Source: QKTW01 sp052161885 (lineage in GTDB: Bacteria; Bacteroidota; Bacteroidia; Chitinophagales; Chitinophagaceae). Taken from it: 64,000 bases of DNA. How positions within the stretch are numbered: position 1 is the stretch's first letter; the number at the start of each line of letters is the position of its first letter. Positions 34,814-43,644 of the stretch are shown here, one piece after another. The notes under the pieces are model-generated. The model saw only the letters and a list, made by a program, of their open reading frames with translations, was not told where the DNA came from and searched no databases. The translations under genes and the position numbers were made by a program. The stretch is taken from positions 4,774,001 through 4,838,000 of the forward strand of contig CP197396.1 of the NCBI GenBank assembly GCA_052161885.1. Direction: 5' to 3'.

Positions 34814-37207
34814 TTATTCGCCGGAAAGCGGCATATGCGAGGTAACAGATAGAACTGCCAGTGCCACACTGCTGCCGGAGCAATCTGCATTCAGGAACTG
34901 ACAGAGCTTCTGCTTGCGCATCTGCAGGTCATTATAGCCTTCTACTCTGTCTGGCTTTGGATAAGACTGGTCTGTGGTGCCATCGTTGTAGCTGGTAGGG
35001 TCATACACGTAAAATAGACTGCTCGCATTCGTAAGCAACGGATCAGAGTCTGATGCATCTTCAGATCCTGTATGCTTGTCATCCTGCCATGTTCCGGCTC
35101 CGGTTCCGGAGTAGTTCCTGCCGGTAAGGAAAGGAGATACACGGGTGAAGTACTGCAATGAAGAAGATAGATCGTGATTGTTTTCTACGCTGCCATTCAC
35201 ATTCGATTGTCCCCATGTAGACGCAAACCGTGTATCCAGTCCACGATGATCAACCGGGAAGTGGCCATCTGCACCATTAGGCGTAGCGCCCCAGTAATTG
35301 GCAGCCTGCCCGTAAGGCAGCGGACGCACCATTGTAAACACTGTCTTGGTTTCGCCTGTATGGCATCCCTGGCAGGTATTTAGCGATAGCTGCTGGCGCA
35401 TGTCTTTTTCATAAGGATAAGAGCTGGGGTTATTGTATATGTTTGAGTAATGTGTGGTATTGCTGTTATACCAGGCTAGATCCCAGTACTGCACCTGCTC
35501 GGCATCTACCACAGCAGTGGCAGCGAGCTTAAACTGGTCGCCTGCGTAGGTATAGCTGAGGGGCAAGCTGTGGTTGCCGGCGTGCACCCGGATTTTGTTG
35601 AGAAATGTCCATTCCAGCAAGGCATTGGAGCCGGGGTGATCGGTAGGATCCGTTATGCTGCTGACAGAAGAGGAAGTGCCTCCCGAGCTGGACCCGCTAA
35701 GCGTCAGGTACCAGGGAATATTGGAAACATTCATAGGCGTATTGGCCACCGGTGCTGGTTTCAGCAAATGTGACGTAGCATCCAGTTGAAATTGTGATAA
35801 TTCCCAGTCAGAAGCAGACCATGCTGCTGTGGCAGCAATATGACAGGCAGAAGGGAAGAAGATCCGCTCGTTGGTACGCAGCTGGTCGAGTGCACTTTTA
35901 TTTGGTTTGGACGGCGCAGCATTAGAATCGATTACGAAATGAGTGATCGCTTCCAGTGAGTCATTATACTCACTGTTGCCCAATGTAAGCCCGCTGAGGT
36001 CAAGCCATTTCTGGGCATAGTCCCTGAGCTTGCAGGCAGTAGAAAACGGATTGCCATATTCGATAATCACATTCATGCCTTCCCAGTCTATAGGATTGAC
36101 GCAGGAGCCGCCCGATGCCATTCCGTCAAAGCCTTTGGGAGGATTGCCGGCAAGTGATACTGCGGAGAAGTCGAAAGGCGCTTCCAGTGTAAATATAAAG
36201 CGGGTCTCGCCGGCATTGCTCAGTCCGCCGGTATATCCGCTATTGCCACGCAGGTCAATGCGGTTTACGATAGCCATGAGCTTGAAAGGGGCATTTTTCA
36301 GCAAATCCGCCTCCGGCGTATTGTTCCAGTCGGTTTCCCATTGTGTGCCCATGCCGCCGATGAGGCCATAATAGTTTGCCGGAAACGAAGGATTCGCTTT
36401 CTGCAGCCATGGTCCTATAAGAAAGCGGAATACATCTGTTCTTGCAGGAACGCTCTGTCCGTTAATGGTTCTTCCGTAAGCCCAGCCTTTCACCCATTCT
36501 TTCAGCAGCGTCTTGGCAGATATACCGGTAGAAGACACGTAAGCCATATTCTTTATAAGGTTGCCAAAAGTCCATACGCCGTTTGGATTGCCCGCTCCTG
36601 TTACCACATTATACGTTCTGGCAGGATCTTCTACCACCGACAGATCGGTGATGAATAGAGAATTTTCCTTCTTCAGCGACGTGCCGCAGTCAGATGCATT
36701 GATGAGCATCGCATCTATTTCCACTTCTTCAAAATTGTCAAACCTTGCCTGGTCAAACTGGATAAGATTGTTGGCACTTACTACCGTACCCAGGTGCCCG
36801 TTAAAAGCCGTTACACTTCCGGTTTGCTGAGCGGTTTGCTGCAGCTGTGTGAGCTTACTGGTAAAAGCCTGCAGGTCTTCCTGGATGTAAGCGGAATAAA
36901 TCCGGTCGCCGGCTTTTATATCCGGCGTCTGCCCGTCATCATGAAAAGTTATGTCAAGGCCATCTCCGTAATAGATATTCAGCTTTGTGGGAATGTCCAC
37001 TCCTTCTTCGTATTCGATGCGCATAGTCATGTTAGATCCGTCTGCAAGCGGCTGTTGGAGCTTCTGTACCCAGTAATGTTTCGGTATCGGTGGCTGTTGC
37101 TCATAAGTGGCAATCAGCTGGTCGTCGGGAGACGGTGGCGGAGCGCTTTGAATGAACAAAATGGACCCGCCTAGTAACAGGAGGACTGTAACAATTTTCT
37201 TTTTCAT
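34814..37207 (-). CDS. Large secreted protein with a CxxCH haem-type motif
   Basis: A 797-residue exported protein with signal peptide (MKKKIVTVLLLLGGSILF). An early segment DITFHDDGQTPDIKAGDRIY resembles the 'choice-of-anchor' or secretion-associated domain seen in other Bacteroidota surface proteins. At residues 612-616 lies TCQGCH, i.e. CQGCH, a c-type haem attachment motif, followed by TGETKTVF; there is no second motif, and a single haem at the C-terminal side is plausible. Long regions rich in Ser/Thr/Asn/Tyr surround it (GNNTPEADLLKN, SVSSITDPTDHPGSN). No T9SS tail is seen, but its operon partner has one. Enzyme activity is unknown. Confidence 0.75.
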   Translation of the reverse strand: MKKKIVTVLLLLGGSILFIQSAPPPSPDDQLIATYEQQPPIPKHYWVQKLQQPLADGSNMTMRIEYEEGVDIPTKLNIYYGDGLDITFHDDGQTPDIKAGDRIYSAYIQEDLQAFTSKLTQLQQTAQQTGSVTAFNGHLGTVVSANNLIQFDQARFDNFEEVEIDAMLINASDCGTSLKKENSLFITDLSVVEDPARTYNVVTGAGNPNGVWTFGNLIKNMAYVSSTGISAKTLLKEWVKGWAYGRTINGQSVPARTDVFRFLIGPWLQKANPSFPANYYGLIGGMGTQWETDWNNTPEADLLKNAPFKLMAIVNRIDLRGNSGYTGGLSNAGETRFIFTLEAPFDFSAVSLAGNPPKGFDGMASGGSCVNPIDWEGMNVIIEYGNPFSTACKLRDYAQKWLDLSGLTLGNSEYNDSLEAITHFVIDSNAAPSKPNKSALDQLRTNERIFFPSACHIAATAAWSASDWELSQFQLDATSHLLKPAPVANTPMNVSNIPWYLTLSGSSSGGTSSSVSSITDPTDHPGSNALLEWTFLNKIRVHAGNHSLPLSYTYAGDQFKLAATAVVDAEQVQYWDLAWYNSNTTHYSNIYNNPSSYPYEKDMRQQLSLNTCQGCHTGETKTVFTMVRPLPYGQAANYWGATPNGADGHFPVDHRGLDTRFASTWGQSNVNGSVENNHDLSSSLQYFTRVSPFLTGRNYSGTGAGTWQDDKHTGSEDASDSDPLLTNASSLFYVYDPTSYNDGTTDQSYPKPDRVEGYNDLQMRKQKLCQFLNADCSGSSVALAVLSVTSHMPLSGE

Positions 37208-37477
37208 AGAAACAAGGTTTTGTGAATAAAATTTACAAATTCCTTATTTATAAAACAAAAAATAATATAAAATTTTTACCATTAGAGTTGTAACAAATTC
37301 ATTATCAAATTTTAATTGAACCACCTTAAATAAAGGCTGTTTTCGCGGTTGCTTGTTCCCGGGCTATTTATCCGCAGATGATTTAATGATTACAGGAGCC
37401 GGTAACATGTTTCCGGACATAGTATTTTATCACAGAATGGTTTGGCGATGCTGTAATGGCAGAGTACCGCCGCCCGA
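37208..37477. other. Intergenic AT-rich region
   Basis: Upstream region of the minus-strand secreted-protein operon. Contains AT-rich runs around 37240-37290; no unambiguous TAnnTTTG box is found on the minus strand. To the right the DNA is more balanced and runs to the stop of the gene at 37478. No gene recognised. Confidence 0.4.
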
Positions 37478-38134
37478 TTAATCTCCTATATCAAAAGGTC
37501 TGATGTTTTTTATTTTCCGCGGCAAGTGCTGCTCCCGTTTTTTAATACGCAGCACCTTGCCGGCTGTGTTGTCCGCAGGTATTATTTTAATGATCCGTTT
37601 GGCCGGTATAGAGTGCGACAGCATGATCTCATAATCCTCAAACGTAAATCTCATATACTGCAGGTTGTTCATAAACTCGCTCAGTGCCTCCGGCCTCCGT
37701 TTCATTTCTTCATCTGCCAGCTGGTAGAACAGGGCATCTGTTTTTGCCCGGTCCAGGTTGTAATGACTACGTATACCCAGGCGGAAGGTCATTTCCTCAC
37801 CCAGGCGCCACAGTACCGTTTCGCGGAATTGTTTTTCCAATTCTTCGAGGCTGTCTGTCTGGGGTTCTCTCCTGTTATTTACCCAATGGCCGAAGTATGC
37901 CGGTAAATCGGTCTGCTCTATACGGAAGATAAAGCCATTGTATTTCTTGCGTCTGTGTGCATGGTACCTGTTGAAGTACCATACCCACCACCGGTCCAGC
38001 TGTTTGATGCCGGTGAGCGGAAAGCAGTACAGGCCTTCGCCCGATTTTGTAATGCCATTCCGGAGGATAGATTTTGTTTTGCTTACAGGTGCCCAGTGTA
38101 TCGCCAGCATGTTGTTTGATGAATGAGATTGCAA
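37478..38134 (-). CDS. Conserved hypothetical protein, possibly ADP-ribosyltransferase-like
   Basis: A 218-residue cytoplasmic protein (a start at 38110, MLAIHWAPVSKTK, is also possible and may be the native one). The N-terminal string IHWAPVSKTKSILRNGI, then GLYCFPLTG, recalls, by layout only, the H-x-[TA]-x-x-x-x-x-x-Ile-Leu-x-x-G-[IL] opening of DarT/ART-fold enzymes. A cluster of conserved-looking positions RRKKYNGFIFRI, LPAYFGHWV and RETVLWRLGEEMTF follows. This is weak and could be an unrelated fold. It follows the 38532-38161 gene by 26 bases on the same strand. Confidence 0.6.
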   Translation of the reverse strand: MQSHSSNNMLAIHWAPVSKTKSILRNGITKSGEGLYCFPLTGIKQLDRWWVWYFNRYHAHRRKKYNGFIFRIEQTDLPAYFGHWVNNRREPQTDSLEELEKQFRETVLWRLGEEMTFRLGIRSHYNLDRAKTDALFYQLADEEMKRRPEALSEFMNNLQYMRFTFEDYEIMLSHSIPAKRIIKIIPADNTAGKVLRIKKREQHLPRKIKNIRPFDIGD

Positions 38135-38160
38135 ATATATCTGTCCAATTACTTACCACG

Positions 38161-38532
38161 TCAGTACTTCCATCTTGCAGAGAGATGTTCAAGCAAGCTG
38201 GCAAGTTCTTTGGCGACAGGACTTTGCCCGTCAAATCTTCCACCAGGCCCACCCAATACAGCAATAGCATTACACATATAGCAAATTGAAGCTTCCAGTA
38301 TTATTTCTCCGTTGCGGATAAAGCGCAGCCCGTGGCGCCCATCAAAACAGCGCATTCTCTCTTTTGGCGGGAGCCTACGCCATAGATCACAGATCTTCGC
38401 AGCATCTTCTCCGGTTACATCGTAACCCGGGATATCTTTTACTTCGTCCATATAATCCGCGTTGCCCATTGCTATAATGTTTACTGTATCCGCTTCCGGC
38501 AGTGTAGAAGGATCGTATCCTTTAAAAGTCAT
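38161..38532 (-). CDS. Small hypothetical protein
   Basis: A 123-residue cytoplasmic protein. It has GYDVTGEDAAKICDLWRRLP, a Cys-containing stretch ICYMCNAIAVLGG and a C-terminal helix ELASLLEHLSAR. No family is recognised. Its stop is 26 bases before the start of the 37478-38134 gene, so the two are probably one transcript. The Cys-x-x-Cys could bind metal, but only one pair is present. Confidence 0.6.
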   Translation of the reverse strand: MTFKGYDPSTLPEADTVNIIAMGNADYMDEVKDIPGYDVTGEDAAKICDLWRRLPPKERMRCFDGRHGLRFIRNGEIILEASICYMCNAIAVLGGPGGRFDGQSPVAKELASLLEHLSARWKY

Positions 38533-38735
38533 TGGCAGAAATTTTAAGCAGTTTAGGAAAAATAATTCATACCAGCTCTAAAACACAATTCGCTGTATGA
38601 CTGAATGGCAGGAAAATAATAGGCCATTTCGCTCTTATTGCAACTGTAAAATAAGCTGACTGTAACGGGCTATTTGCTGCATAACCTGCCCCGATTTTTT
38701 ACCGGTAAAAACGATGTTTTAAAGTTGTGCTTAGA
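38533..38735. other. Intergenic stretch, nothing seen
   Basis: Upstream of the minus-strand hypothetical pair; includes their promoter region. No repeat or RNA gene is evident before the tandem repeat at 38736. Confidence 0.4.
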
Positions 38736-38819
38736 AGTTCGCAAACTTGTCTTCATGAGTTGGGCAACTTGTGAAGACGAGTTGCCCAACTTGTGCTCAC
38801 GAGTTTGGCGACTTTCTGG
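38736..38819. repeat. 22-bp tandem repeat of imperfect palindromes, about four units
   Basis: Units begin at 38736, 38758, 38780 and 38802, exactly 22 bases apart. Each starts with a variant of AGTTnnnCAACT (AGTTCGCAAACT, AGTTGGGCAACT, AGTTGCCCAACT, AGTTTGGCGACT); the second and third cores are reverse complements of each other. The remaining ten bases vary (for example TGTCTTCATG, TGTGAAGACG). Confidence 0.75.
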
Positions 38820-39328
38820 AGTGATATTGTCCGGAAGTGCAGTGTGCTGATATTCATTGCTTTGTACCTGTATTCGGAATGGCCGGAACAACTGGGTTTT
38901 ACAAGCCATTTTCCGGGCAGGAAGGGAAAATATTTTTATGCTTTTAAAAGGTGCTGCTGTAGTAAAATAATGGAGAAAATTACACCGATACAGACTGCTG
39001 CATCTGTCTCTTTGGCAGAATATCTTATCAATATCATCAGGGAGGAAAGTTAGCTATCAGGGCGGGGACAAATTCATAACAACGGGGCTTGTTGTTTTTA
39101 TGCAATGGATGTTATTTTACTGGCAGGGGGAATGTCTATGGAGCTGCAGTGGCAGCCTGTCCCGCGTGTATGCGGGATTGGCACCATTCATCGGTTGCGG
39201 TATCATTAGGCTTTTCCCGTGTTGGGTGAGATTCCTCCTGCGTCGGGATGACGAGCGGAAGAACATACGACTCACCACAGCTCGTCATGTCGACGGTAGG
39301 AGACATCTCACGCTATAAGAGCAAAGCT
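38820..39328. other. Intergenic stretch with repeat-like sequence and no gene
   Basis: The short plus-strand frames here (for example 39100-39318) have poor composition. From about 39215 sequence of the type GTGAGATTCCTCCTGCGTCGGGATGACGAG begins, which resembles dispersed intergenic repeats in Bacteroidota, and continues into the duplicated unit at 39329. Confidence 0.5.
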
Positions 39329-39411
39329 CATCAAGGCGTCATTCAGAGCGCAACGCAGTGCAGCGTGGAATCTCCTGAGGTGCGGCGGTGTGGTTGTGTA
39401 TTGATGGGCTT
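39329..39411. repeat. 83-bp direct repeat, copy 1
   Basis: Two mismatches over 83 bases from the copy at 39637-39719; begins CATCAAGGCGTCATTCAGAG and ends TTGATGGGCTT. Confidence 0.85.
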
Positions 39412-39513
39412 TGTGCGTGTGCTCACCAGATTTCTCTCTGCTTGCTAGCGCAGGTCATCCAGAGGTAGGAGGAATCTCACGTTACACCGGGCTATCGCAG
39501 ATCATTGTACCCG

Positions 39514-39575
39514 CCATTGCTGGTGTTTTCACCAGCAATGATTGTTGTGTGCTGTTGGTGATAACACCAACAGCG
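39514..39575. repeat. Pair of hairpins in the repeat island
   Basis: CATTGCTGGTG / CACCAGCAATG around a TTTT loop (about 39515-39540), then GCTGTTGGTG / CACCAACAGC around ATAA. A degenerate copy follows at about 39752-39812 behind the second 83-bp repeat. Confidence 0.6.
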
Positions 39576-39636
39576 GCGGAGGACAGGCTCCGGAGGTATC
39601 TCACGTAATGTAGGTGGTTTCGTATTACCGAGGCCC

Positions 39637-39719
39637 CATCAAGGCGTCATTCAGAGCGCAACGCAGTGCAGCGTGGAATCTCCTGAGATGCGGCGGTGTG
39701 GCTGTGTATTGATGGGCTT
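39637..39719. repeat. 83-bp direct repeat, copy 2
   Basis: Copy of 39329-39411 (two mismatches), 308 bases downstream, again followed by CCGCCATTGCCGGTG and a decayed hairpin pair. Confidence 0.85.
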
Positions 39720-39880
39720 CCTACATGCGTTCGCCAGACTTCTTTTCCGCCATTGCCGGTGTTTTCACCGGTGATTTGCAAAAGCTGTCGGTTATAACAT
39801 CAACGGCCGCAAAGATTTCTGATATTTATCAATAATACTTAGTTTAGGTGTATCAGTGGCATTAATTATCAATAGACACC

Positions 39881-42874
39881 ATGTTAACAGAATTTAAAAA
39901 ATTACCCATTTGGCAACAATTTGAACATGCTAAGGTAAAGGAGGAGATCGTTTACGATTTAGATGGATTATTTCAAGATGCAATTTCTCTCTTAGCTAGA
40001 TTTTATGTTGCTTTTCCCCATTATACATTGCATAATGATCGGCATGTATACAATGTTATAAAATTAGCTGGGCAATTATTAGGAGATGAAGTACGGAAAT
40101 TAACAGCCTTGGAATGTGCGCTGATAATTTTATCTGCGGCATACCATGATATTGGAATGGTCTTTAATGAAAAACAATTATTAGAAATTGAGAAAGAGGA
40201 TAATTTTCAGCAGTTCTTGTCTGAAAATTTAGATGCCAAGATTAAATATGAAGAAAATGAGAAAAAGCTTTCAAAGGACTTGGCTGGTTGGTATTGTAGG
40301 TGGACACATGCAAAACGTGTATGGTTATTTTTGGATGAAGTTGAAAAGAATAAATGGGGGCAAATTTCTTTAAAAGGAGTGCTTGGAAAGCTTTGTGAAA
40401 GTCATAATGACAACGCTATTTCTTTAATTAATGACCAGAATTATTCAACTGAATTTTTAGGAAAAGCAGATGTAAGATTCTGTGCTGTTTTATTAAGACT
40501 TGGAGATATACTTGATTTTGATAATTCTAGAACGTCTAAAAGCGTATACGAATTTTTGGACTTGGATAATCCCAAAAATAAAAGCGAGCAAATCAGCAAG
40601 GATGAATGGAATAAACATTTATGTTCTGACGGATTTACAATTCAGCATAATGAAGAAAGAACTAGTCTTAGATTTCAGGCAGGACCGCTCCATCCACAGA
40701 TTGAAAATAATATAAACGAGTTTCTGGATATTATAGAGGATGAGCTAGAGAACTGCACTCGCGTTGTTGATAAATGTTCTGCAAAATGGAGAGAATTCAA
40801 GTTGCCAAATAACATTAATAGAAGTGATATAATTTCTCAAGGTTATAAAAAAGGTAACTATAGACTATCATTAGATGAAAATCAGATAATTAAATTGTTG
40901 ACAGGAGAGAACTTATATGATGAAAGCTTTGTGTTTATTAGGGAATTATTGCAAAATGCTATCGATACCAGTAGAATGAGGGAATTTCATGAAATAAGCA
41001 ATAGTAATAGTTCTTTTAAGGCAAGCCCAATTTTAATTAATACATGGGTCGATGAAATGGGATACAGATGGGTGCGTGTAGATGATTTTGGGATGGGAAT
41101 AAACGAGTATGTAATTACAAATCATTTGCTCAAAAAAGGCACATCTTTTTATCAATCTAGCTATTTTAAGATTCAGAAAAAACATTACAGAGATATAATA
41201 AAGCAAGACTTTACTCCTATTAGTCGGTTTGGCATCGGTCTTCTATCATGTTTCATTTTGGGTGATGCAATAGAATTAAATACAAAATCTATTGCAGTAA
41301 CTGCAACGGGAAGCTTAGAAGAAAAAAACCGCCTTTCCATTCAAGGGTTACAAGGGTATTACATATTGCAAACTGCAAAAGATAATCATGTACCTAATTA
41401 TATGCCAAGTAATGTTTATTCAAATGAGGGATTTAGAAATGATTATGGTACAAGCATAGCAGTAAGGATTGATAAAGCAAAAGATCATCTATATTTTGAA
41501 GAAGGTCTTTTACAAATTATCAAGTACTACGCTTTTTGTTCTCCAATTGATATTTTATATGAAGGTAACAAAATTGGCATTGACTTTAATAACGTGTTAT
41601 ACCATCCTTTTGCTACTAGCAAATTCTATCCTTTTTCTGATTTAGATAAAGAAGAAATCGAAGAGGTAATCGGAGTAAATATAAAATCGGAAATAGGAAT
41701 TGAAATATTGTCTATCGATATTACAGCAAATTCGGCAACCCCCAACTTAAAAGGACAATTATTATTTATTCAATTGAAATGTGATGATTTTTTGAAATCA
41801 TCCTATAATTCGTGGCATTATTCAATAGGTATCAGGAAAAATGCTAAATATATAGATTTTGAACGCAAAATTATTGACCCCGATACTCGAGAGGAAGATG
41901 ACTTAGGAGTTAGGATAGATTTAAAAGATGCTTTCAAAGATGCGATTGATACGGATTTATTTGATAATTTATTTTTAAAAGGAGAGAACTATTCTGATCG
42001 CTTATATATTATTCATAATGGTATTCAAGTGCCTAATTTCTCAAGCAGAGACTATGCTAAGTTGAGTTTTTTAGGCAGAATATTTGGTTATAATTCCTAT
42101 TATGATTATAATCCTAGAAGTTTAGCATGCTTTGGATTGATTTATTTACAAGACAAGTTAATCCCCAATATCTCTATTGCGAGAAATACAATCAAAAGTT
42201 TAGGTTTTAATATTTACTCAAGCTTATACTATGCGACTAGGCAACTTAATAACCGCGACACTACTCGCGGGCATTTTTATCATTATTTTGAAGAAAATGA
42301 CATGTTTGGTTTGCATGAGGTATTTCATGATGAATTGGTTATAAACAACATGTGGGATAGTGAAAGAGTAATAAATACACCCAATGGTTATTTATCAATA
42401 AATGATATCAAGGAAAAAATAAAACGGGAAAAAATATCTTTTTCCTTTCCGCCCAGAGGAATTCGTTTTTTACATGCCTTAGTCAGGGGGTTAATTGAGA
42501 TTAATTTTGAAATAGAATATCTTCTTGAAGAGGGACATTTTATTATAGAAGGGGTAAAATCTCAAACTTCCATCAAGTTGAATGATGATAGTATTTATTT
42601 GATGTATTTCGTGAGGTTTAATAAGGATTTTCCAATTGTCTCTAATGAATTTATTAATGAAAAACACTGGCTTTCACGCTGGTTGATAATAAACAATTAC
42701 TATCTCATGAATAACTTCAAATCTTACTTTAGTAATCTGGTTAGGTTACTTTTAGAAGAGGATATTGACGGTATTAATAAGGTATTGGATTATTTTAAGA
42801 AAGTTCTTCCCAATGAGCTTAAACCTCAAAATATTGCGATTACAAAAAAAGATTTTGAAACTCCTTCAATTTAG
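39881..42874 (+). CDS. HD-domain plus GHKL (Hsp90-like) ATPase protein
   Basis: A 997-residue cytosolic protein. The N-terminal 300 residues form an HD-type hydrolase: HNDRH (H51, H55), YHD (His89/Asp90), RWTHAKR (His143), CESHNDN (His175) and GDILD (Asp209) fit metal and catalytic positions. From about residue 345 a GHKL ATPase follows: N box ELLQNAID (Glu355, Asn359), G1 DDFGMGI (401-407), and RFGIGLLSCF (449-458). The remaining 540 residues contain the rest of the Hsp90-like body and a long C-terminal region without known motif. HD plus Hsp90-like fusions have been proposed as biological-conflict proteins. The gene is much more AT-rich than its neighbours (about one third G+C by eye), stands alone, and is next to repeats, all suggesting transfer. 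Start ATG 39881. Confidence 0.88.
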   Translation: MLTEFKKLPIWQQFEHAKVKEEIVYDLDGLFQDAISLLARFYVAFPHYTLHNDRHVYNVIKLAGQLLGDEVRKLTALECALIILSAAYHDIGMVFNEKQLLEIEKEDNFQQFLSENLDAKIKYEENEKKLSKDLAGWYCRWTHAKRVWLFLDEVEKNKWGQISLKGVLGKLCESHNDNAISLINDQNYSTEFLGKADVRFCAVLLRLGDILDFDNSRTSKSVYEFLDLDNPKNKSEQISKDEWNKHLCSDGFTIQHNEERTSLRFQAGPLHPQIENNINEFLDIIEDELENCTRVVDKCSAKWREFKLPNNINRSDIISQGYKKGNYRLSLDENQIIKLLTGENLYDESFVFIRELLQNAIDTSRMREFHEISNSNSSFKASPILINTWVDEMGYRWVRVDDFGMGINEYVITNHLLKKGTSFYQSSYFKIQKKHYRDIIKQDFTPISRFGIGLLSCFILGDAIELNTKSIAVTATGSLEEKNRLSIQGLQGYYILQTAKDNHVPNYMPSNVYSNEGFRNDYGTSIAVRIDKAKDHLYFEEGLLQIIKYYAFCSPIDILYEGNKIGIDFNNVLYHPFATSKFYPFSDLDKEEIEEVIGVNIKSEIGIEILSIDITANSATPNLKGQLLFIQLKCDDFLKSSYNSWHYSIGIRKNAKYIDFERKIIDPDTREEDDLGVRIDLKDAFKDAIDTDLFDNLFLKGENYSDRLYIIHNGIQVPNFSSRDYAKLSFLGRIFGYNSYYDYNPRSLACFGLIYLQDKLIPNISIARNTIKSLGFNIYSSLYYATRQLNNRDTTRGHFYHYFEENDMFGLHEVFHDELVINNMWDSERVINTPNGYLSINDIKEKIKREKISFSFPPRGIRFLHALVRGLIEINFEIEYLLEEGHFIIEGVKSQTSIKLNDDSIYLMYFVRFNKDFPIVSNEFINEKHWLSRWLIINNYYLMNNFKSYFSNLVRLLLEEDIDGINKVLDYFKKVLPNELKPQNIAITKKDFETPSI

Positions 42875-42877
42875 ATC

Positions 42878-42907
42878 AAAAGCGCAGCTGTGAGGCTGCG
42901 CTTTAAT
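42878..42907. terminator. Bidirectional terminator after the HD-GHKL gene
   Basis: AAAGCGCAGC / GCTGCGCTTT hairpin with a TGTGAG loop, T/A-rich flanks; genes converge here. The stem-loop core recurs at 44276. Confidence 0.8.
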
Positions 42908-42926
42908 TGTAATAGTATCAAGTATC

Positions 42927-43355
42927 TTACTTATTCATCAGACCTTTCATATCCTTCAGCATAGACTGCAGCATATCTACCTTCTCTTTTTCACTTTTTA
43001 AAAGCTGATCGTAGAGTTTTTCCTTTTCGTTGTAGAGTTCTACGATTTTGTCAAGCGGATTAAACTGACATTGATAATGTAGATGATTCGCCGAACTATC
43101 ATGAAATGTATTGGAAACAATGTTGAAGACTGCATTTTCATTATAGCTCCTGATAGCTTCAATACTTACACCGAGCGATGTAGCAATCTTCTCCAGCACT
43201 GGCGCATCAATGGTTTCCTTCTGCTCCAGCAGTGATACAGCCTGCTGCGTAATGCCCAGGTCTATAGCCAGTGCGTCCTGCTTTATTCCCAGTATCTCGC
43301 GGATACGCTTCACATTGCGGCCTTCGTGTACGTCGTGCATATCGGTGGTTCTCAT
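42927..43355 (-). CDS. XRE-family helix-turn-helix regulator
   Basis: A 142-residue DNA-binding protein; start at ATG 43355 (MRTTDMHDVHEGRN), since the frame upstream to 43454 crosses the repeat hairpin. HTH_3 core is NVKRIREILGIKQDALAIDL, then ITQQAVSLLEQKE (recognition helix) and LEKIATSLGVSIEAIRSY. The C-terminal half has a coiled coil (IVELYNEKEKLYDQLLKSEK, then KVDMLQSMLKDM), giving dimerisation. It is convergent with the HD-GHKL gene; a regulatory link is not shown. Similar XRE proteins often sit next to mobile or defence genes. Codon use is closer to the chromosome than the HD-GHKL gene. Confidence 0.85.
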   Translation of the reverse strand: MRTTDMHDVHEGRNVKRIREILGIKQDALAIDLGITQQAVSLLEQKETIDAPVLEKIATSLGVSIEAIRSYNENAVFNIVSNTFHDSSANHLHYQCQFNPLDKIVELYNEKEKLYDQLLKSEKEKVDMLQSMLKDMKGLMNK

Positions 43356-43403
43356 GCTGCAAGTATAGGGAATTTTTCTGTTGTAAAAGGCCCTGTGTGG
43401 TGC

Positions 43404-43431
43404 GTACTTTCTTTTACAAAAAAGAAAGTAC
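43404..43431. repeat. Left hairpin bounding a repeat block
   Basis: GTACTTTCTTTT / AAAAGAAAGTAC palindrome with a short A/C loop. Confidence 0.7.
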
Positions 43432-43644
43432 CAAAGAAAGTTGCCGGTAAGCAATTACGGCTTGCCCGCCTGAATGACGTAGTCGGGCAGGCTTCCCGGT
43501 TGCCGCTCCGGTGTGGCTGCATTACTACTGTGCTGCCGGGCGGTGGGGCTTCGATGCTCATATGTACCGTCATCCCGCTGGAGTGTAACGGAGTGCAGGA
43601 TCTTTTCAATTGGAGACAAATCAAAATCACGGAAATATTCAACA

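Noticed and set aside
38736..38819. Short regularly spaced repeats, CRISPR-like at first sight
   Set aside because: The period is only 22 bases in total, with no separate spacers of 30 or more bases, and there are no cas genes; not a CRISPR.
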